Shown here: piece after piece, positions 9,750 to 18,647 of the stretch | Numbering within the stretch: position 1 is the stretch's first letter | Layout of the letters: every line of letters begins with the position of its first letter | DNA from: Pseudomonadota bacterium | Lineage (GTDB): Bacteria; Desulfobacterota; Desulfovibrionia; Desulfovibrionales; Desulfovibrionaceae | Direction of reading: 5' to 3' | DNA: 64,000 nucleotides | NCBI GenBank assembly: GCA_023419375.1 | Contig: JAEZYD010000065.1 | Coordinates: 41,557 to 105,556 of the forward strand | Translations under genes and position numbers: made by a program | The notes under the pieces: model-generated | Seen by the model: only the letters and a program-made list of their open reading frames with translations | Told to the model about the DNA's origin: nothing | Databases searched by the model: none

Positions 9750-10325
9750 TTAGAACGTGTAGTTAAGCTCGGCAAAGTAGGCCTTGGGATGCGCACAGGC
9801 GGGGCACATCTCGGGAGCGTGGTCGCCCTCCACAAGACAGCCGCAGTTCAGGCAACGCCAAATCGTGGGTTTGGTACGCATGAACATGCGCCCTTCCTTG
9901 ATATCCTTGGCAAGCGTAAGAAAACGCTTTTCATGGTAGGCTTCGGCAACGGCAATCTGGCGCATGACGGCAGCAACCTCTGAAAAACCTTCCTTGTCAG
10001 CCGTAGCCGCAAATTCAGGATACATGACGGTGTGCTCGTGGTTTTCGCCACTGGCGGCTGCGATAAGGTTGGCTTCGCTGTCAGCGATGACCCCGGCAGG
10101 GTATGCAGCCGTAATTTCCACATCTCCGCCTTCAAGAAACTTGAACAGGCGCTTGGCGTGTTCTTTTTCCTGCAAGGCAGTTTCTACAAAAATTTCCTGC
10201 ACCAGCACAAAACCGTCATTCTTGGCCCGCCCGGCAAAGTAGTCATAGCGGTTACGCGCCTGAGATTCACCAGCAAAGGCTGTAAGAATATTTTTTTCCG
10301 TCTGGCTGCCTTTCAGCGATTTCAT
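9750..10325 (-). CDS. rbr: Rubrerythrin
   Basis: 191 residues, the usual rubrerythrin length. The N-terminal four-helix domain carries the di-iron Glu/His ligands (AFAGESQARNRY, ETALQEKEHAKRLF, AVAEAYHEKRF). The C-terminal rubredoxin-like domain has paired Cys motifs, CLNCG and CPAC. Rubrerythrin reduces hydrogen peroxide to water in the cytoplasm, taking electrons through the rubredoxin centre, and protects anaerobes during oxygen exposure. The gene is single, with its own terminator downstream and another upstream at 10378-10404. Its promoter must therefore lie in the short 10326-10377 stretch. Confidence 0.97.
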   Translation of the reverse strand: MKSLKGSQTEKNILTAFAGESQARNRYDYFAGRAKNDGFVLVQEIFVETALQEKEHAKRLFKFLEGGDVEITAAYPAGVIADSEANLIAAASGENHEHTVMYPEFAATADKEGFSEVAAVMRQIAVAEAYHEKRFLTLAKDIKEGRMFMRTKPTIWRCLNCGCLVEGDHAPEMCPACAHPKAYFAELNYTF

Positions 10326-10377
10326 AGCGTCTTCTCCTTGGAATGATTGGTGGCTGTGCGCCTATTGGCGCAACGGC

Positions 10378-10404
10378 AAAAAAGGGCACGGGCAAAAGTG
10401 CCCC
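10378..10404 (-). terminator. Rho-independent terminator after the coiled-coil protein gene
   Basis: GGGCAC (10384-10389) pairs with GTGCCC (10398-10403). The minus strand reads into six T. It separates the 10442-10948 gene from rubrerythrin. Confidence 0.75.
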
Positions 10405-10441
10405 TCTTGTTGAACCACTCTAATCAGGAATCATTCCTATG

Positions 10442-10948
10442 TCAAGCAGAAGTAGACTCCGCTTCGGCAAGCTGCGCTTCGAGAGCCGCAATCTGCGACT
10501 CGAGCGACTGGATTTTACTTTCCACAGCTGTGCTGTTGCCGCTGCCAGCATGGCTGGCCAGGCTGGAAAGCTGGCTCTTCAGGGCCGCAATCTGCTTCTT
10601 GATATTCTCGACAGCATTGGAAGAACTGTCGTTACCACCACCGCCGCCAGCGCCACCGGCCTTGGTCGAGCCTCCGCCACCGGCTTCGCCGGTTTCACCA
10701 TCGGCAGTTTCGGTAGACGTATCACCCTTGTTTTCCGCAGATTGCGACGTCGCAGCCGTGGACGAACCCTTGTCGTACATGTGGATTTTTTCAGAAAAAA
10801 GCTTTTTGGCTTCATCAGAAATATCAACGGTGTCGCCAGAATCGGACGAATCGCTGCGCGTACGGATGGTATTCGAACCCAGGCCAACCTTGTAAACCGA
10901 CTCGGCGCTGCTGGAACCCAACAGATTGCCAATCCCTGTGGTACTCAT
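10442..10948 (-). CDS. Small Gly/Ser-rich coiled-coil protein, FlxA-like
   Basis: 168 residues. The N-terminal third contains SGDTVDISDEAKKLF, a motif I associate with flagellar or surface-associated proteins of Desulfovibrio and FlxA-like families. A low-complexity Gly/Ser/Thr spacer follows (about 75-110). The C-terminus is a heptad-rich coiled coil (ENIKKQIAALKSQLSSL, then SKIQSLESQIAALEAQLAEAE). There is no signal peptide and no membrane segment. The coding region is real judging by composition, its own terminator and isolated transcription. The role is unknown; the FlxA-like label is a weak family guess. Confidence 0.75.
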   Translation of the reverse strand: MSTTGIGNLLGSSSAESVYKVGLGSNTIRTRSDSSDSGDTVDISDEAKKLFSEKIHMYDKGSSTAATSQSAENKGDTSTETADGETGEAGGGGSTKAGGAGGGGGNDSSSNAVENIKKQIAALKSQLSSLASHAGSGNSTAVESKIQSLESQIAALEAQLAEAESTSA

Positions 10949-11149
10949 ATGACGCCCCCCGCAGTAATCTTAGCTGCGAAATGCCGCATCATTTTTAATA
11001 GTGGCTCCCCCATAGAAACCCTGGGTGCGGCGGCCCAACGGGTTTGCACCCGGCAAAACCTGCCGGATGCACCTTTCCGCAGGTAGTAGAGCAACAACCA
11101 TGCCGCAGGCAGTCTTTACAGCCTTGGCCTCCTATGGCAGCGTTGACGC

Positions 11150-12199
11150 ATGCCTGCCCGCAAAGCCCCTGCCGCCCCCCTGCACGATCTGCCCGACACA
11201 GTAGAATTTACCCTGGCCGATGGCACGCGCCTGACGGCTTCAGTGCGCCTTTCAACCCGTGCACGCAGGGCAAAACTCTCGCTCACGCCTCGGGGCGACC
11301 TTGTGCTGACTATCCCGCTGACCATGGGGCCAGCGCAGCTCCAATCAAGCCTGCCGCTCTTTTTGCCATGGCTGGAGCGCGCCCGCACAACCCTGCTGCG
11401 CAGAGTGCCCGCCCCCCAGTTACCTTCCAGCATCACCCTGCCGCTCACGGGCGAGACTTTTGCCGTCATGCCCAGCGGCGACATGGCATCTGGCCGCAAA
11501 GCCGCCACGGCGCAAACCGCCAGGGCCACTACGGTGCAGGTTGCCAACGGCGCACGGCGCTTGTTACTGGTGGAAAGCGCGGATCAGGTGCGCCTGTACG
11601 GCGCCGTGGATGACATATCTTTATGCGCGCAGGCCCTGCGCCAGTGGTGCCGCAAAAAAGCAGCCCGACTGCTGCCGCCATATCTGGAACAGCTTGCGAC
11701 AACGGAAGGATTTGCCCTTGCGGGTGTGAGCGTGCGGGATCAGAGCGGGCGCTGGGGCAGTTGCTCCCGCCTGCGCCGGGGGCTCCCCCCTCAACCCGCC
11801 GCGCAGCGGTCAAAACTGCCGCAAGGGGCCTTTGGTCGCCCCAGATCACTGGAACAGCTCACCACGCGCATTCGCAACTTTTTTTCCACCCCGCCCATGT
11901 CCGCCGCATATGACGCGGCCCAATCTTTTTCTCAAATCGGCTCAGCCCTCGCGCCTGCATGTCCGGAGGGACGCATCAGCCTCAACTGGCGCGCCCTGCT
12001 TCTGCCTGCCCCGCTGCTGGAACACTTGTGCTGGCATGAGTTGTGCCACTTGCGCCATATGGATCATTCCCCGGCCTACAGGGAGGAACTCGCCCTTTTT
12101 TCGCCCAACTGGCCCGCGCATGAAAAAGCGCTCAACGCCGCATGGCGGGGCTTGCCATGGTGGGCGCTGCCCGGCGAAGACGCCGCCTCCAACCGCTGA
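11150..12199 (+). CDS. YgjP/DUF45-family metallopeptidase-like protein with an insertion
   Basis: 349 residues; YgjP-family proteins usually have about 230-250. The N-terminal SVRLSTRARRAKLSLTPRGD fits the family start. The motif HELCHLRHMDH near residue 300 is the zinc-binding HExxH type, followed by SPAY. The family motif WGSCS is at about residue 202, but the ISLNWRALLLP block that normally follows after a few residues comes only about 70 residues later. The inserted stretch is rich in Pro, Arg and Ser. Relatives are annotated as M48-like hydrolases or as UTP pyrophosphatase YgjP; the substrate here is unknown. The ATG has no strong Shine-Dalgarno. The gene is divergent from 10442-10948. 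Confidence 0.85.
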   Translation: MPARKAPAAPLHDLPDTVEFTLADGTRLTASVRLSTRARRAKLSLTPRGDLVLTIPLTMGPAQLQSSLPLFLPWLERARTTLLRRVPAPQLPSSITLPLTGETFAVMPSGDMASGRKAATAQTARATTVQVANGARRLLLVESADQVRLYGAVDDISLCAQALRQWCRKKAARLLPPYLEQLATTEGFALAGVSVRDQSGRWGSCSRLRRGLPPQPAAQRSKLPQGAFGRPRSLEQLTTRIRNFFSTPPMSAAYDAAQSFSQIGSALAPACPEGRISLNWRALLLPAPLLEHLCWHELCHLRHMDHSPAYREELALFSPNWPAHEKALNAAWRGLPWWALPGEDAASNR

Positions 12200-12557
12200 T
12201 TTTCACCAAGCCTCGCCCTTGCCCGCGCGCACGCGCAATCCTGCCTACAGACCGACCACCTTACCCAGCCTTCTGGCCAGATATTGCGCCCAGCCGCTAC
12301 TGCGCAATTATTGCATTATATAAAAATATTCAAATATTGCTGCAAGATCACGCTCGAGCATTGTACAATTCCTTACTGAGAATGCACAATTTTCAATGAA
12401 CCAGAGCTAAACACAAATGGACAAAGTTTATACTTTGGGAGATAAAAGACAAACAGATAGATAGGAATGCAGTCCGCACAACCCAGCTTCATCATGCGCA
12501 GGCATCCCTTGCTGCGCACACCCTCCACTTGCCGCTGTAATGCCAAGGAGCACGCCA
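12200..12557. other. Gene-free upstream region of the decarboxylase gene
   Basis: AT-rich between 12300 and 12430, unlike the flanking genes. It contains the palindrome ATTGTACAAT at 12359-12368 and, about 20 bases on, a similar AATGCACAATT. These are candidate operators or promoter elements for the acid-stress genes downstream. No terminator for the upstream gene was found. Confidence 0.5.
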
Positions 12558-14858
12558 ATGCCCATAGACAAGCATGAATGGCCTGTATTGATTGTTTCTG
12601 GTGAATTTGATGCGGCAACAGATGAAGGTTGCAGGCTGCGCGAGCTGAAAAAGCAGCTTGTGGAAAACAAGGGCTGCTCTGTTCTCATATCCCTGCGATA
12701 TGAAGACGCAATAAATATTTTTGCATCCCGCGCAGACCTTGGAACTGTCATAATAGACTGGGACATCCAGTGCGAAGATCCCGGCGAGCAGGCAACGGCA
12801 GCGGAGCTGCTTGAGGGCATCCGCCAGCGCAACAAAACCATCCCGGTCGTGCTGCTCACTGACCATTCCGAGCTGGAGAATCTGCCCACGGATGTTCTTT
12901 CCAGGGTGGACGACTGCATCTGGAAGATAACAGATACCGTGGATTTTCTGGCCGGACGCATTGAAGTGCTGGTCAGCGATTACCTGCAAACGGTGTATCC
13001 GGCCTTTTTCGGCGGCATGGCCCGCTATGCCAATGAATACAAATACGCATGGCACACGCCCGGCCACATGGGCGGCGAGGGTTTTCTCAAAAGCCCCGCT
13101 GGCGTTGCCATGCACAAGTTTTTTGGCGAAAACGTCTTTCGCGCCGACCTTTCCATTTCTGTGCCCGAGCTTGGCTCCCTGCTTGACCACAACGGCCCGG
13201 TTGGCGATGCGGAAGAAAATTCCGCCAGAGTCTTTGGGGCCGACATAACTTTTTATGTGCTCAACGGCACCTCCAACGTCAACCAGATCATCTGGCGCAG
13301 TCAGGTGCTGCGTGACGACATAGCCTTTGTTGACCGCAACTGTCACAAATCGCTCAACTACGCCATGGTCATTACCGAGGCCTACCCCGTGTATATGACG
13401 CCACGGCGCAACCGGCGCGGCATCATCGGGCCGTGCAGGCTTTCCGAATTTTCAGAAAAAAGCATCCACAAAAAAATCGCCGCCAACAAGCTGATTCCTG
13501 ACGAGCTGAAAAGCAGCCGGGTCAAGATGTCCGCCCTCACCAATTCCACCTATGACGGGCTGTGCTACAATGTAACCAACATCAAAAAGCAGCTCCGCAA
13601 GAGCGTGGACAACCTGCACTTTGACGAGGCGTGGTACGCCTACGCCCGTTTCAGCCCCATGTATGAGAACCACTATGGCATGACGGATGCCGACAATGTG
13701 GCCGATCATCCGCCCATTTTCTGCTCGCAGTCCACCCACAAGCTGCTGACGGCCTTTTCACAGGCCTCCATGCTGCACGTAAAGCACGGCACGCATGTGC
13801 GGATCAACCGCGATGAACTCAACGAATCCTACATGATGCACGGCTCCACATCGCCGCAATACAACATGATTGCCTCTCTCGATGTGGCCACCAAGATGAT
13901 GGACGACGACGGCGAGGTGCTGCTGCACGACACCATTGCCGAGGCTGTTCGCATCCGCCGCAAGATCACCCTCATGGAGCGGGAAATGACCGCCAGGGGC
14001 GACTGGTTTTTCAGCATGTGGCAGCCCGGAAGGGTTCCTTACCAGAAGGGCATGCATGACTTTCTGGAAGTGCCCGCCGAATATCTGGCAGAAAACCAGC
14101 TTCCCTGGGTGCTGGACAGCGCCAACAACTGGCACGGCTTTGACGATATTGAGCCGGATTACGTCATGCTTGACCCCATCAAGCTGACCTTCATCACGCC
14201 CGGCCTTGCGGAAGACGGCACAATGGCGGATACGGGCATTCCCGCTGCCATTGTCACCAACTACCTGATACGGCACCGCGTGGTGTGCGAAAAAACCGAC
14301 TATTATTCCTTTTTGCTGCTCAACTCCATCGGCACCACCAAGGCCAAGGAAGGAGCGCTCATCTCGGGCCTGCTCAAATTCAAGCAGCTCTATGACGCCA
14401 ATGCCCCGCTGAGCGTTGCCCTGCCCGATCTCTACGCCGCCTTTCCTGAAACATACAAGGGTGTTGGCCTCAGAGATCACAGCAACGCAATCCACCGCCA
14501 CTTCCGCGAGCACAAGCTGCTGGACAAGATGCAGGCGGCCTTTCAGGGCATACCCGATCAGGTCATGCGGCCTGCGGAGGCCTACCATGAAGTGGTACGC
14601 CACAATGTGGAATATGTGGAACTGGCCGACCTGCGCGGGCGCGTCCCGGCTGTCATGATTGTGCCCTATCCGCCAGGCATTCCCGTCATGATGGGCGGCG
14701 AAATCATGAACGAGGTTGCGGAACCCATATTTGCCTACCTTGAGGCGCGACAGAACTTTGAAAATGCCTTTCCCGGTTATGAAAGCGACATCCACGGCGT
14801 AGAACGCATAGAGCGCGACGGCAAAAAATACTTCAGCGTCTTGTGCGTAAAAAAATAG
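12558..14858 (+). CDS. Orn/Lys/Arg decarboxylase, acid-inducible type, PLP-dependent
   Basis: 766 residues. The N-terminal wing domain (about 1-150) resembles a response-regulator fold (VLIVSGEFDA, TVIIDWDIQ). The PLP fold contains FHTPGHMGG-like AWHTPGHMGGEGF, HFDEAWYAYARF, and STHKLLTAFSQAS with Lys395 as the PLP lysine. The C-terminal domain ends VPYPPGIPVMMGGE. The enzyme decarboxylates a basic amino acid and consumes a proton, raising internal pH. Length and overall sequence lean to arginine decarboxylase AdiA, but the neighbouring antiporter is CadB-like, so arginine and lysine both remain possible. The start at 12558 is preferred over the in-frame ATG at 12540 because AAGGAG (12545-12550) sits seven bases before it. 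Confidence 0.93.
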   Translation: MPIDKHEWPVLIVSGEFDAATDEGCRLRELKKQLVENKGCSVLISLRYEDAINIFASRADLGTVIIDWDIQCEDPGEQATAAELLEGIRQRNKTIPVVLLTDHSELENLPTDVLSRVDDCIWKITDTVDFLAGRIEVLVSDYLQTVYPAFFGGMARYANEYKYAWHTPGHMGGEGFLKSPAGVAMHKFFGENVFRADLSISVPELGSLLDHNGPVGDAEENSARVFGADITFYVLNGTSNVNQIIWRSQVLRDDIAFVDRNCHKSLNYAMVITEAYPVYMTPRRNRRGIIGPCRLSEFSEKSIHKKIAANKLIPDELKSSRVKMSALTNSTYDGLCYNVTNIKKQLRKSVDNLHFDEAWYAYARFSPMYENHYGMTDADNVADHPPIFCSQSTHKLLTAFSQASMLHVKHGTHVRINRDELNESYMMHGSTSPQYNMIASLDVATKMMDDDGEVLLHDTIAEAVRIRRKITLMEREMTARGDWFFSMWQPGRVPYQKGMHDFLEVPAEYLAENQLPWVLDSANNWHGFDDIEPDYVMLDPIKLTFITPGLAEDGTMADTGIPAAIVTNYLIRHRVVCEKTDYYSFLLLNSIGTTKAKEGALISGLLKFKQLYDANAPLSVALPDLYAAFPETYKGVGLRDHSNAIHRHFREHKLLDKMQAAFQGIPDQVMRPAEAYHEVVRHNVEYVELADLRGRVPAVMIVPYPPGIPVMMGGEIMNEVAEPIFAYLEARQNFENAFPGYESDIHGVERIERDGKKYFSVLCVKK

Positions 14859-14926
14859 CCACGCCCGCTGATTTTTGCCCCGAAACGCCGGGGAAGGTTT
14901 TTAACCGCAGCAAAAGGACGGCAGCC

Positions 14927-16249
14927 ATGACCACGCCCGGCACGAAAAAACTTGGCCTTTTCGCCTGCACCACTGTTGTGGCGGGCAATATGATGGGGTC
15001 TGGCATTGCTCTTTTGCCCGCGAACCTTGCGGGCATCGGCAGCATATCTGTCCTTGGCTGGCTTGTGGCCATTCTGGGAGCCATGGGTCTGGCCTACGTA
15101 TTTGCCCGGCTGGGCATGGAAGACCCGCAGGAGGGCGGCCCCCTTGCCTATGCCAACGAAATCGGGCCGGAGCTGGGCTATCAGACGGGCCTGCTCTATT
15201 ACCACGCCAACTGGATAGGCAATCTGGCCGTAGCCATAACCGGCGTGGATTATCTTTCGGTATTCTTTCCCGCGCTGGAGCATCCCTTGTGGGCAGGCTT
15301 CGCATCGCTGGCCCTCATCTGGATATTCACAGGCGTGAACATTCTTGGCGCGGCCTGGATAGGCAGGCTTGTCTCCATTGGGGTCGTCCTGCTGCTGATT
15401 CCCGTATTCATCACGGGCACCGTGGGCTGGCTGTATTTTGACCCTGCTGTGTTTTCCGCCAACTGGCTTGCCGGGGGCAAACCTGCGGGCAGCTCCGTCA
15501 TGAGCGCCGTTGTGCTCTGCATCTGGAGCTTCATAGGGATTGAAAGCGCCTCGGTGAACACGGCGGTGGTGGAAAACCCCAAGCGCAACATTCCGCTTTC
15601 CACCCTCATTGGCACGGCTCTGGCAGGGCTTGTGTACATACTTTCCTGCACGGCCATATCGGGCATGTTTCCCGCAAAGCAGATGGCGGAATCCGGCGCG
15701 CCCTTTTCGCTGGCCATGGGGCATATCTGCGCAGGGCTGCCCCTGGCCCATCTGGTGCCGGACATGGTTTCGGCAGTGACCGCCTTTGCCTGCCTGGCCT
15801 CGCTCGGCTCATGGATAATGCTTGTTTCCAACGCTGGCTGCCGCGCCGCGCAGGACGGCACCCTGCCGCCCATCTTTGGCAGAAAAAACGCCAAGGGTCA
15901 GCCCGTGGCGGGGCTGATTCTTTCAGCCTGCATGATGAGCGCCATGCTGCTTTTGATGATGATTGTCAGCCGCTCCGGCGACACTCAGGATCTGTTCAAC
16001 AGCATTACCAGCGTGGCCGTGCTGCTGACGCTCCCGGCCTATTATTACTCTGCTCTGGCTCTGCTCAAGCGGTATGGCCTGCGCAACCGGGCCGCATGGC
16101 TCAAGGTGGCGGCATCGCTCGGCGCATGCATGTTCTGCCTCATCGCCTTTTCCGGCGCGGAAAAAAGCGCCCTGTCCGGCGCTGTCATTGTCATGCTGGG
16201 CGCGTTCATTTTCTATGTGGGTAAACCACGGCCTGCCCGTCAGGGATAG
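14927..16249 (+). CDS. Basic amino acid/polyamine antiporter, CadB-like (APC family)
   Basis: 440 residues with about 12 membrane helices. The N-terminus KLGLFACTTVVAGNMMGSGI and the later YYHANWIGNLA match CadB closely; WSFIGIESASV is shared by CadB and AdiC. The protein should import the amino acid and export its decarboxylation product (cadaverine or agmatine), completing the acid-resistance cycle with the decarboxylase 68 bases upstream. The start at 14927 is chosen because AAGGA lies eight bases before it and the family begins at this point. A terminator follows at 16261-16293. Confidence 0.92.
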   Translation: MTTPGTKKLGLFACTTVVAGNMMGSGIALLPANLAGIGSISVLGWLVAILGAMGLAYVFARLGMEDPQEGGPLAYANEIGPELGYQTGLLYYHANWIGNLAVAITGVDYLSVFFPALEHPLWAGFASLALIWIFTGVNILGAAWIGRLVSIGVVLLLIPVFITGTVGWLYFDPAVFSANWLAGGKPAGSSVMSAVVLCIWSFIGIESASVNTAVVENPKRNIPLSTLIGTALAGLVYILSCTAISGMFPAKQMAESGAPFSLAMGHICAGLPLAHLVPDMVSAVTAFACLASLGSWIMLVSNAGCRAAQDGTLPPIFGRKNAKGQPVAGLILSACMMSAMLLLMMIVSRSGDTQDLFNSITSVAVLLTLPAYYYSALALLKRYGLRNRAAWLKVAASLGACMFCLIAFSGAEKSALSGAVIVMLGAFIFYVGKPRPARQG

Positions 16250-16260
16250 CGTAAAAAAAT

Positions 16261-16293
16261 GGCCTTCTCCAGTTCTGGGGAAGGCCGTTTTTT
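16261..16293 (+). terminator. Rho-independent terminator between the antiporter and trkA genes
   Basis: GGCCTTC (16261-16267) pairs with GAAGGCC (16280-16286), with a few more pairs inside, then six T on the plus strand. An A-run just before the stem would serve the convergent trkA gene on the minus strand. Confidence 0.85.
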
Positions 16294-16318
16294 GCTTCTA
16301 GCGGATATCTGGTCAGGA

Positions 16319-16978
16319 TCAGGGCTTGAGCTCGCGCATGGAATCGGCCTTTCCGGCCACCACAAGCGAGTCGCCCTTGTGCAGAACTGTTGTGGCGGGC
16401 GGCACAAAAACAAAGGCGTTTTTCCCCGCCGGGCGAATGCCCATGACCATAACATTGAACTGCTGTATCAGATTCAATTCAATGAGAGTTTTCCCATCCC
16501 ACGCATCCACGCGCAGTTCCTGAATGGCAATGCCGCCGTACTTGGGGATAAGGTCGAGCATGCCGGGGTGGGTCAACTGGTGGGCCGCCATGACGGCAGC
16601 CTCGGTTTCCGGCACCATGGCGCGGGTAACGTGCAGGCGTTGCAGAATTTTTTTGTGTTCCTCGTTGGAGGCTTTGACCCATATCTTGGGGCCGTTCAGT
16701 TCCTGCACGTTGAGGGTGATGCTCAGCGACTGCTCCACGCTTTCCCCAACGCTGATCACAACCCAGTCCAGATCCTGCACGTGCAGCGACCGCAGTACGG
16801 CAATATTGGTGGCGTCGGCCTTGTATACGGTATCCAGCGCTTCTTCCGCCCTTTGCACCCTGGCCTCGGACATATCAATGCCAAGCACTGTATGCCCCAG
16901 CGACACAAGGGTGGACGCCATGCGCAGGCCAAACTTGCCAAGGCCGATAACGCCGATTTCCAGTTTCTTTTCTGCCAT
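16319..16978 (-). CDS. trkA: Potassium uptake regulatory subunit, TrkA/KtrA family
   Basis: 219 residues: an RCK_N Rossmann domain (IGVIGLGKFGLRMAS, then GHTVLGIDMSEARVQ) and an RCK_C domain at about 135-219. It binds nucleotide at the cytoplasmic face and gates the TrkH/KtrB channel. Single-RCK length fits KtrA rather than the double-RCK E. coli TrkA. The start at 16978 (MAEKKLEIGV) is chosen over the longer frame beginning at 17014 because AGAGAGG precedes it and it fits the family start. It lies 42 bases after the trkH gene on the same strand, so they form an operon. Confidence 0.93.
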   Translation of the reverse strand: MAEKKLEIGVIGLGKFGLRMASTLVSLGHTVLGIDMSEARVQRAEEALDTVYKADATNIAVLRSLHVQDLDWVVISVGESVEQSLSITLNVQELNGPKIWVKASNEEHKKILQRLHVTRAMVPETEAAVMAAHQLTHPGMLDLIPKYGGIAIQELRVDAWDGKTLIELNLIQQFNVMVMGIRPAGKNAFVFVPPATTVLHKGDSLVVAGKADSMRELKP

Positions 16979-17020
16979 AAATACCTCTCTGACCGTCAGG
17001 CCATGGCCCGGCAAGCCCGC

Positions 17021-18385
17021 CTACCCGATGGGAAGCTGGGCCTCTGCCACGCTGTAGGCCTTTTTTGACCGCAGGCTCTGCACGGCCATGAGCAGGCTCA
17101 AAATGCCCACCCGGCCCGCAAACATGTTGAAAATTATGATTCCCTTGCCCGCGGAACTCAAATCTTGCGTCAAATTCACGGAAAGCCCCACGGTACCGAG
17201 GGCCGAAACTTCCTCAAACAGCAGGCGCAAAAAGGACGCGGCCTGTGAGCCGGCTCCGGCAATAACATCGCCTTCCGTAATGGCAAGCAAAAAGACCGAA
17301 ATCCCCACCAGCATGGAGTAGGCAAAAAACAGGGTCAACGCCCGGCTGACGTTCTCTGCCGACACGCCGCGCCCTTCCAGCACAATCTGGCTGTCGCCCC
17401 GAAACTGCGCGGCAATGTAGCCCGCAAGCACGCGAAAGGTCACAACCTTGATGCCGCCTGCGCACGACCCTGGGCCACCGCCGATGAACATCAGGGCTAT
17501 CAACACCAGTAGGGTGGCATCGCCCAGGACGGCGAGGTCAATGGAACTGAAGCCCGCGGTACGCGCCACCACCGAGTGAAAAAACATGGTGATGGCAAGG
17601 TCGGCGCATCCATCCACGGTTCTTGGCACGCTTCCCCGCCAGAACTCAATGGCGAACATGCCCACCCAGCCAAGAACAATAATAAAAAGACTTGTTTTGA
17701 CCACCAAGCGGCTGAAACGACTGAGGCGGCGCACAGGCGCGCCCATGCGCCCTCCTGTGCAGATACCCAGAAATTCGCGCAACACGCCAAAACCTATGCC
17801 GCCCAGCACAACACTGACCGCAATAACGGCATTGACAACCACGTCATCCCGAAAAATTGCCAGATTGGTTGTGCTCAGGGCAAAACCAGCATTGCAGAAG
17901 GCCGAAACAGCATGAAACACTGCGCTGAATGGGTAAAAAAATACAGGGTCGTGCAGCCAGAGCAGGAATGCGGCCACAGCCTCAATGCCAAAAACCAGCC
18001 CAAGCACCTGCCGCAAAAATGCGGCAAGGCTGAAATCACCCCACAGCAAGGCCTGACTCACAGCCTCTCGGCTGTTGAAGGGCACGTTATTGCGCCACAA
18101 CAGAAAAATAATGCTTGTGTAGGTCATGACCCCCAACCCACCGGTCTGGATGAGGCACAACAGCACCCCCTTGCCGAAAGGGCTGAGCACAGCGCTGATA
18201 TCCAGCGGCGAAAGCCCGGTAACGCAGACAGCCGAGGTTGCAAGAAAACAGGCGTCTATGGGGCTGATGCTCTGGCCCGTGGCCCAACTCGCAGGCAGGC
18301 CGAGCAGTACTGACCCCGCAACGATAACCGCAAGGAATGACAACACCGGCCAGGTGAAGGGACTCAAAAAACGTTTTCTTGCCAT
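17021..18385 (-). CDS. trkH: Potassium uptake channel subunit, TrkH/KtrB family
   Basis: 454 residues with the four repeated M1-P-M2 units of the Trk/Ktr superfamily. Selectivity-filter-like segments include TSAVCVTGLSPLD, HAVSAFCNAGFALS, ARTAGFSSIDL and SALGTVGLSVNL, each with the filter glycine. It forms the K+ translocation path in the inner membrane and works with the RCK subunit encoded just downstream. The start MARKRFLSPF at 18385 is preferred to the ATG at 18472 because the extra 29 residues are not family-like; the Shine-Dalgarno is weak. Confidence 0.93.
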   Translation of the reverse strand: MARKRFLSPFTWPVLSFLAVIVAGSVLLGLPASWATGQSISPIDACFLATSAVCVTGLSPLDISAVLSPFGKGVLLCLIQTGGLGVMTYTSIIFLLWRNNVPFNSREAVSQALLWGDFSLAAFLRQVLGLVFGIEAVAAFLLWLHDPVFFYPFSAVFHAVSAFCNAGFALSTTNLAIFRDDVVVNAVIAVSVVLGGIGFGVLREFLGICTGGRMGAPVRRLSRFSRLVVKTSLFIIVLGWVGMFAIEFWRGSVPRTVDGCADLAITMFFHSVVARTAGFSSIDLAVLGDATLLVLIALMFIGGGPGSCAGGIKVVTFRVLAGYIAAQFRGDSQIVLEGRGVSAENVSRALTLFFAYSMLVGISVFLLAITEGDVIAGAGSQAASFLRLLFEEVSALGTVGLSVNLTQDLSSAGKGIIIFNMFAGRVGILSLLMAVQSLRSKKAYSVAEAQLPIG

Positions 18386-18483
18386 AGCTCGTCTATGCCA
18401 GCCGGAACAGGTAAATGCAAGGCAAGGCATGGCAAGACGGGCTTTACAGCAGATGGCATACAGCGTAATCATCTAAACAGTGC

Positions 18484-18577
18484 TAGGGGAGCCGCGGATC
18501 GCAAGGTTTGGCGGCTGAGAGTGGGATAAACCCAGACCCTATGAACCTGACGCAGTTCGCACTGCCGTAGGGAAGCC
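18484..18577 (+). promoter_or_regulatory. TPP riboswitch (THI element)
   Basis: The thi-box landmarks are in order: GGCTGAGA (18513-18520), ACCCAGACCCTATGAACCTGA (18530-18550 region) and GCCGTAGGGAAGC near 18564-18576. The closing stem pairs GGAGCCGCGG-type ends. It lies about 70 bases before thiC, so thiamine pyrophosphate should repress thiC expression. Confidence 0.95.
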
Positions 18578-18647
18578 GCGGCCACGACGCTGTTCCGCTG
18601 CTTGTGGCTTTTTTTGCGCCCTGCGTCGCAACCCGCGAGGCACAACC

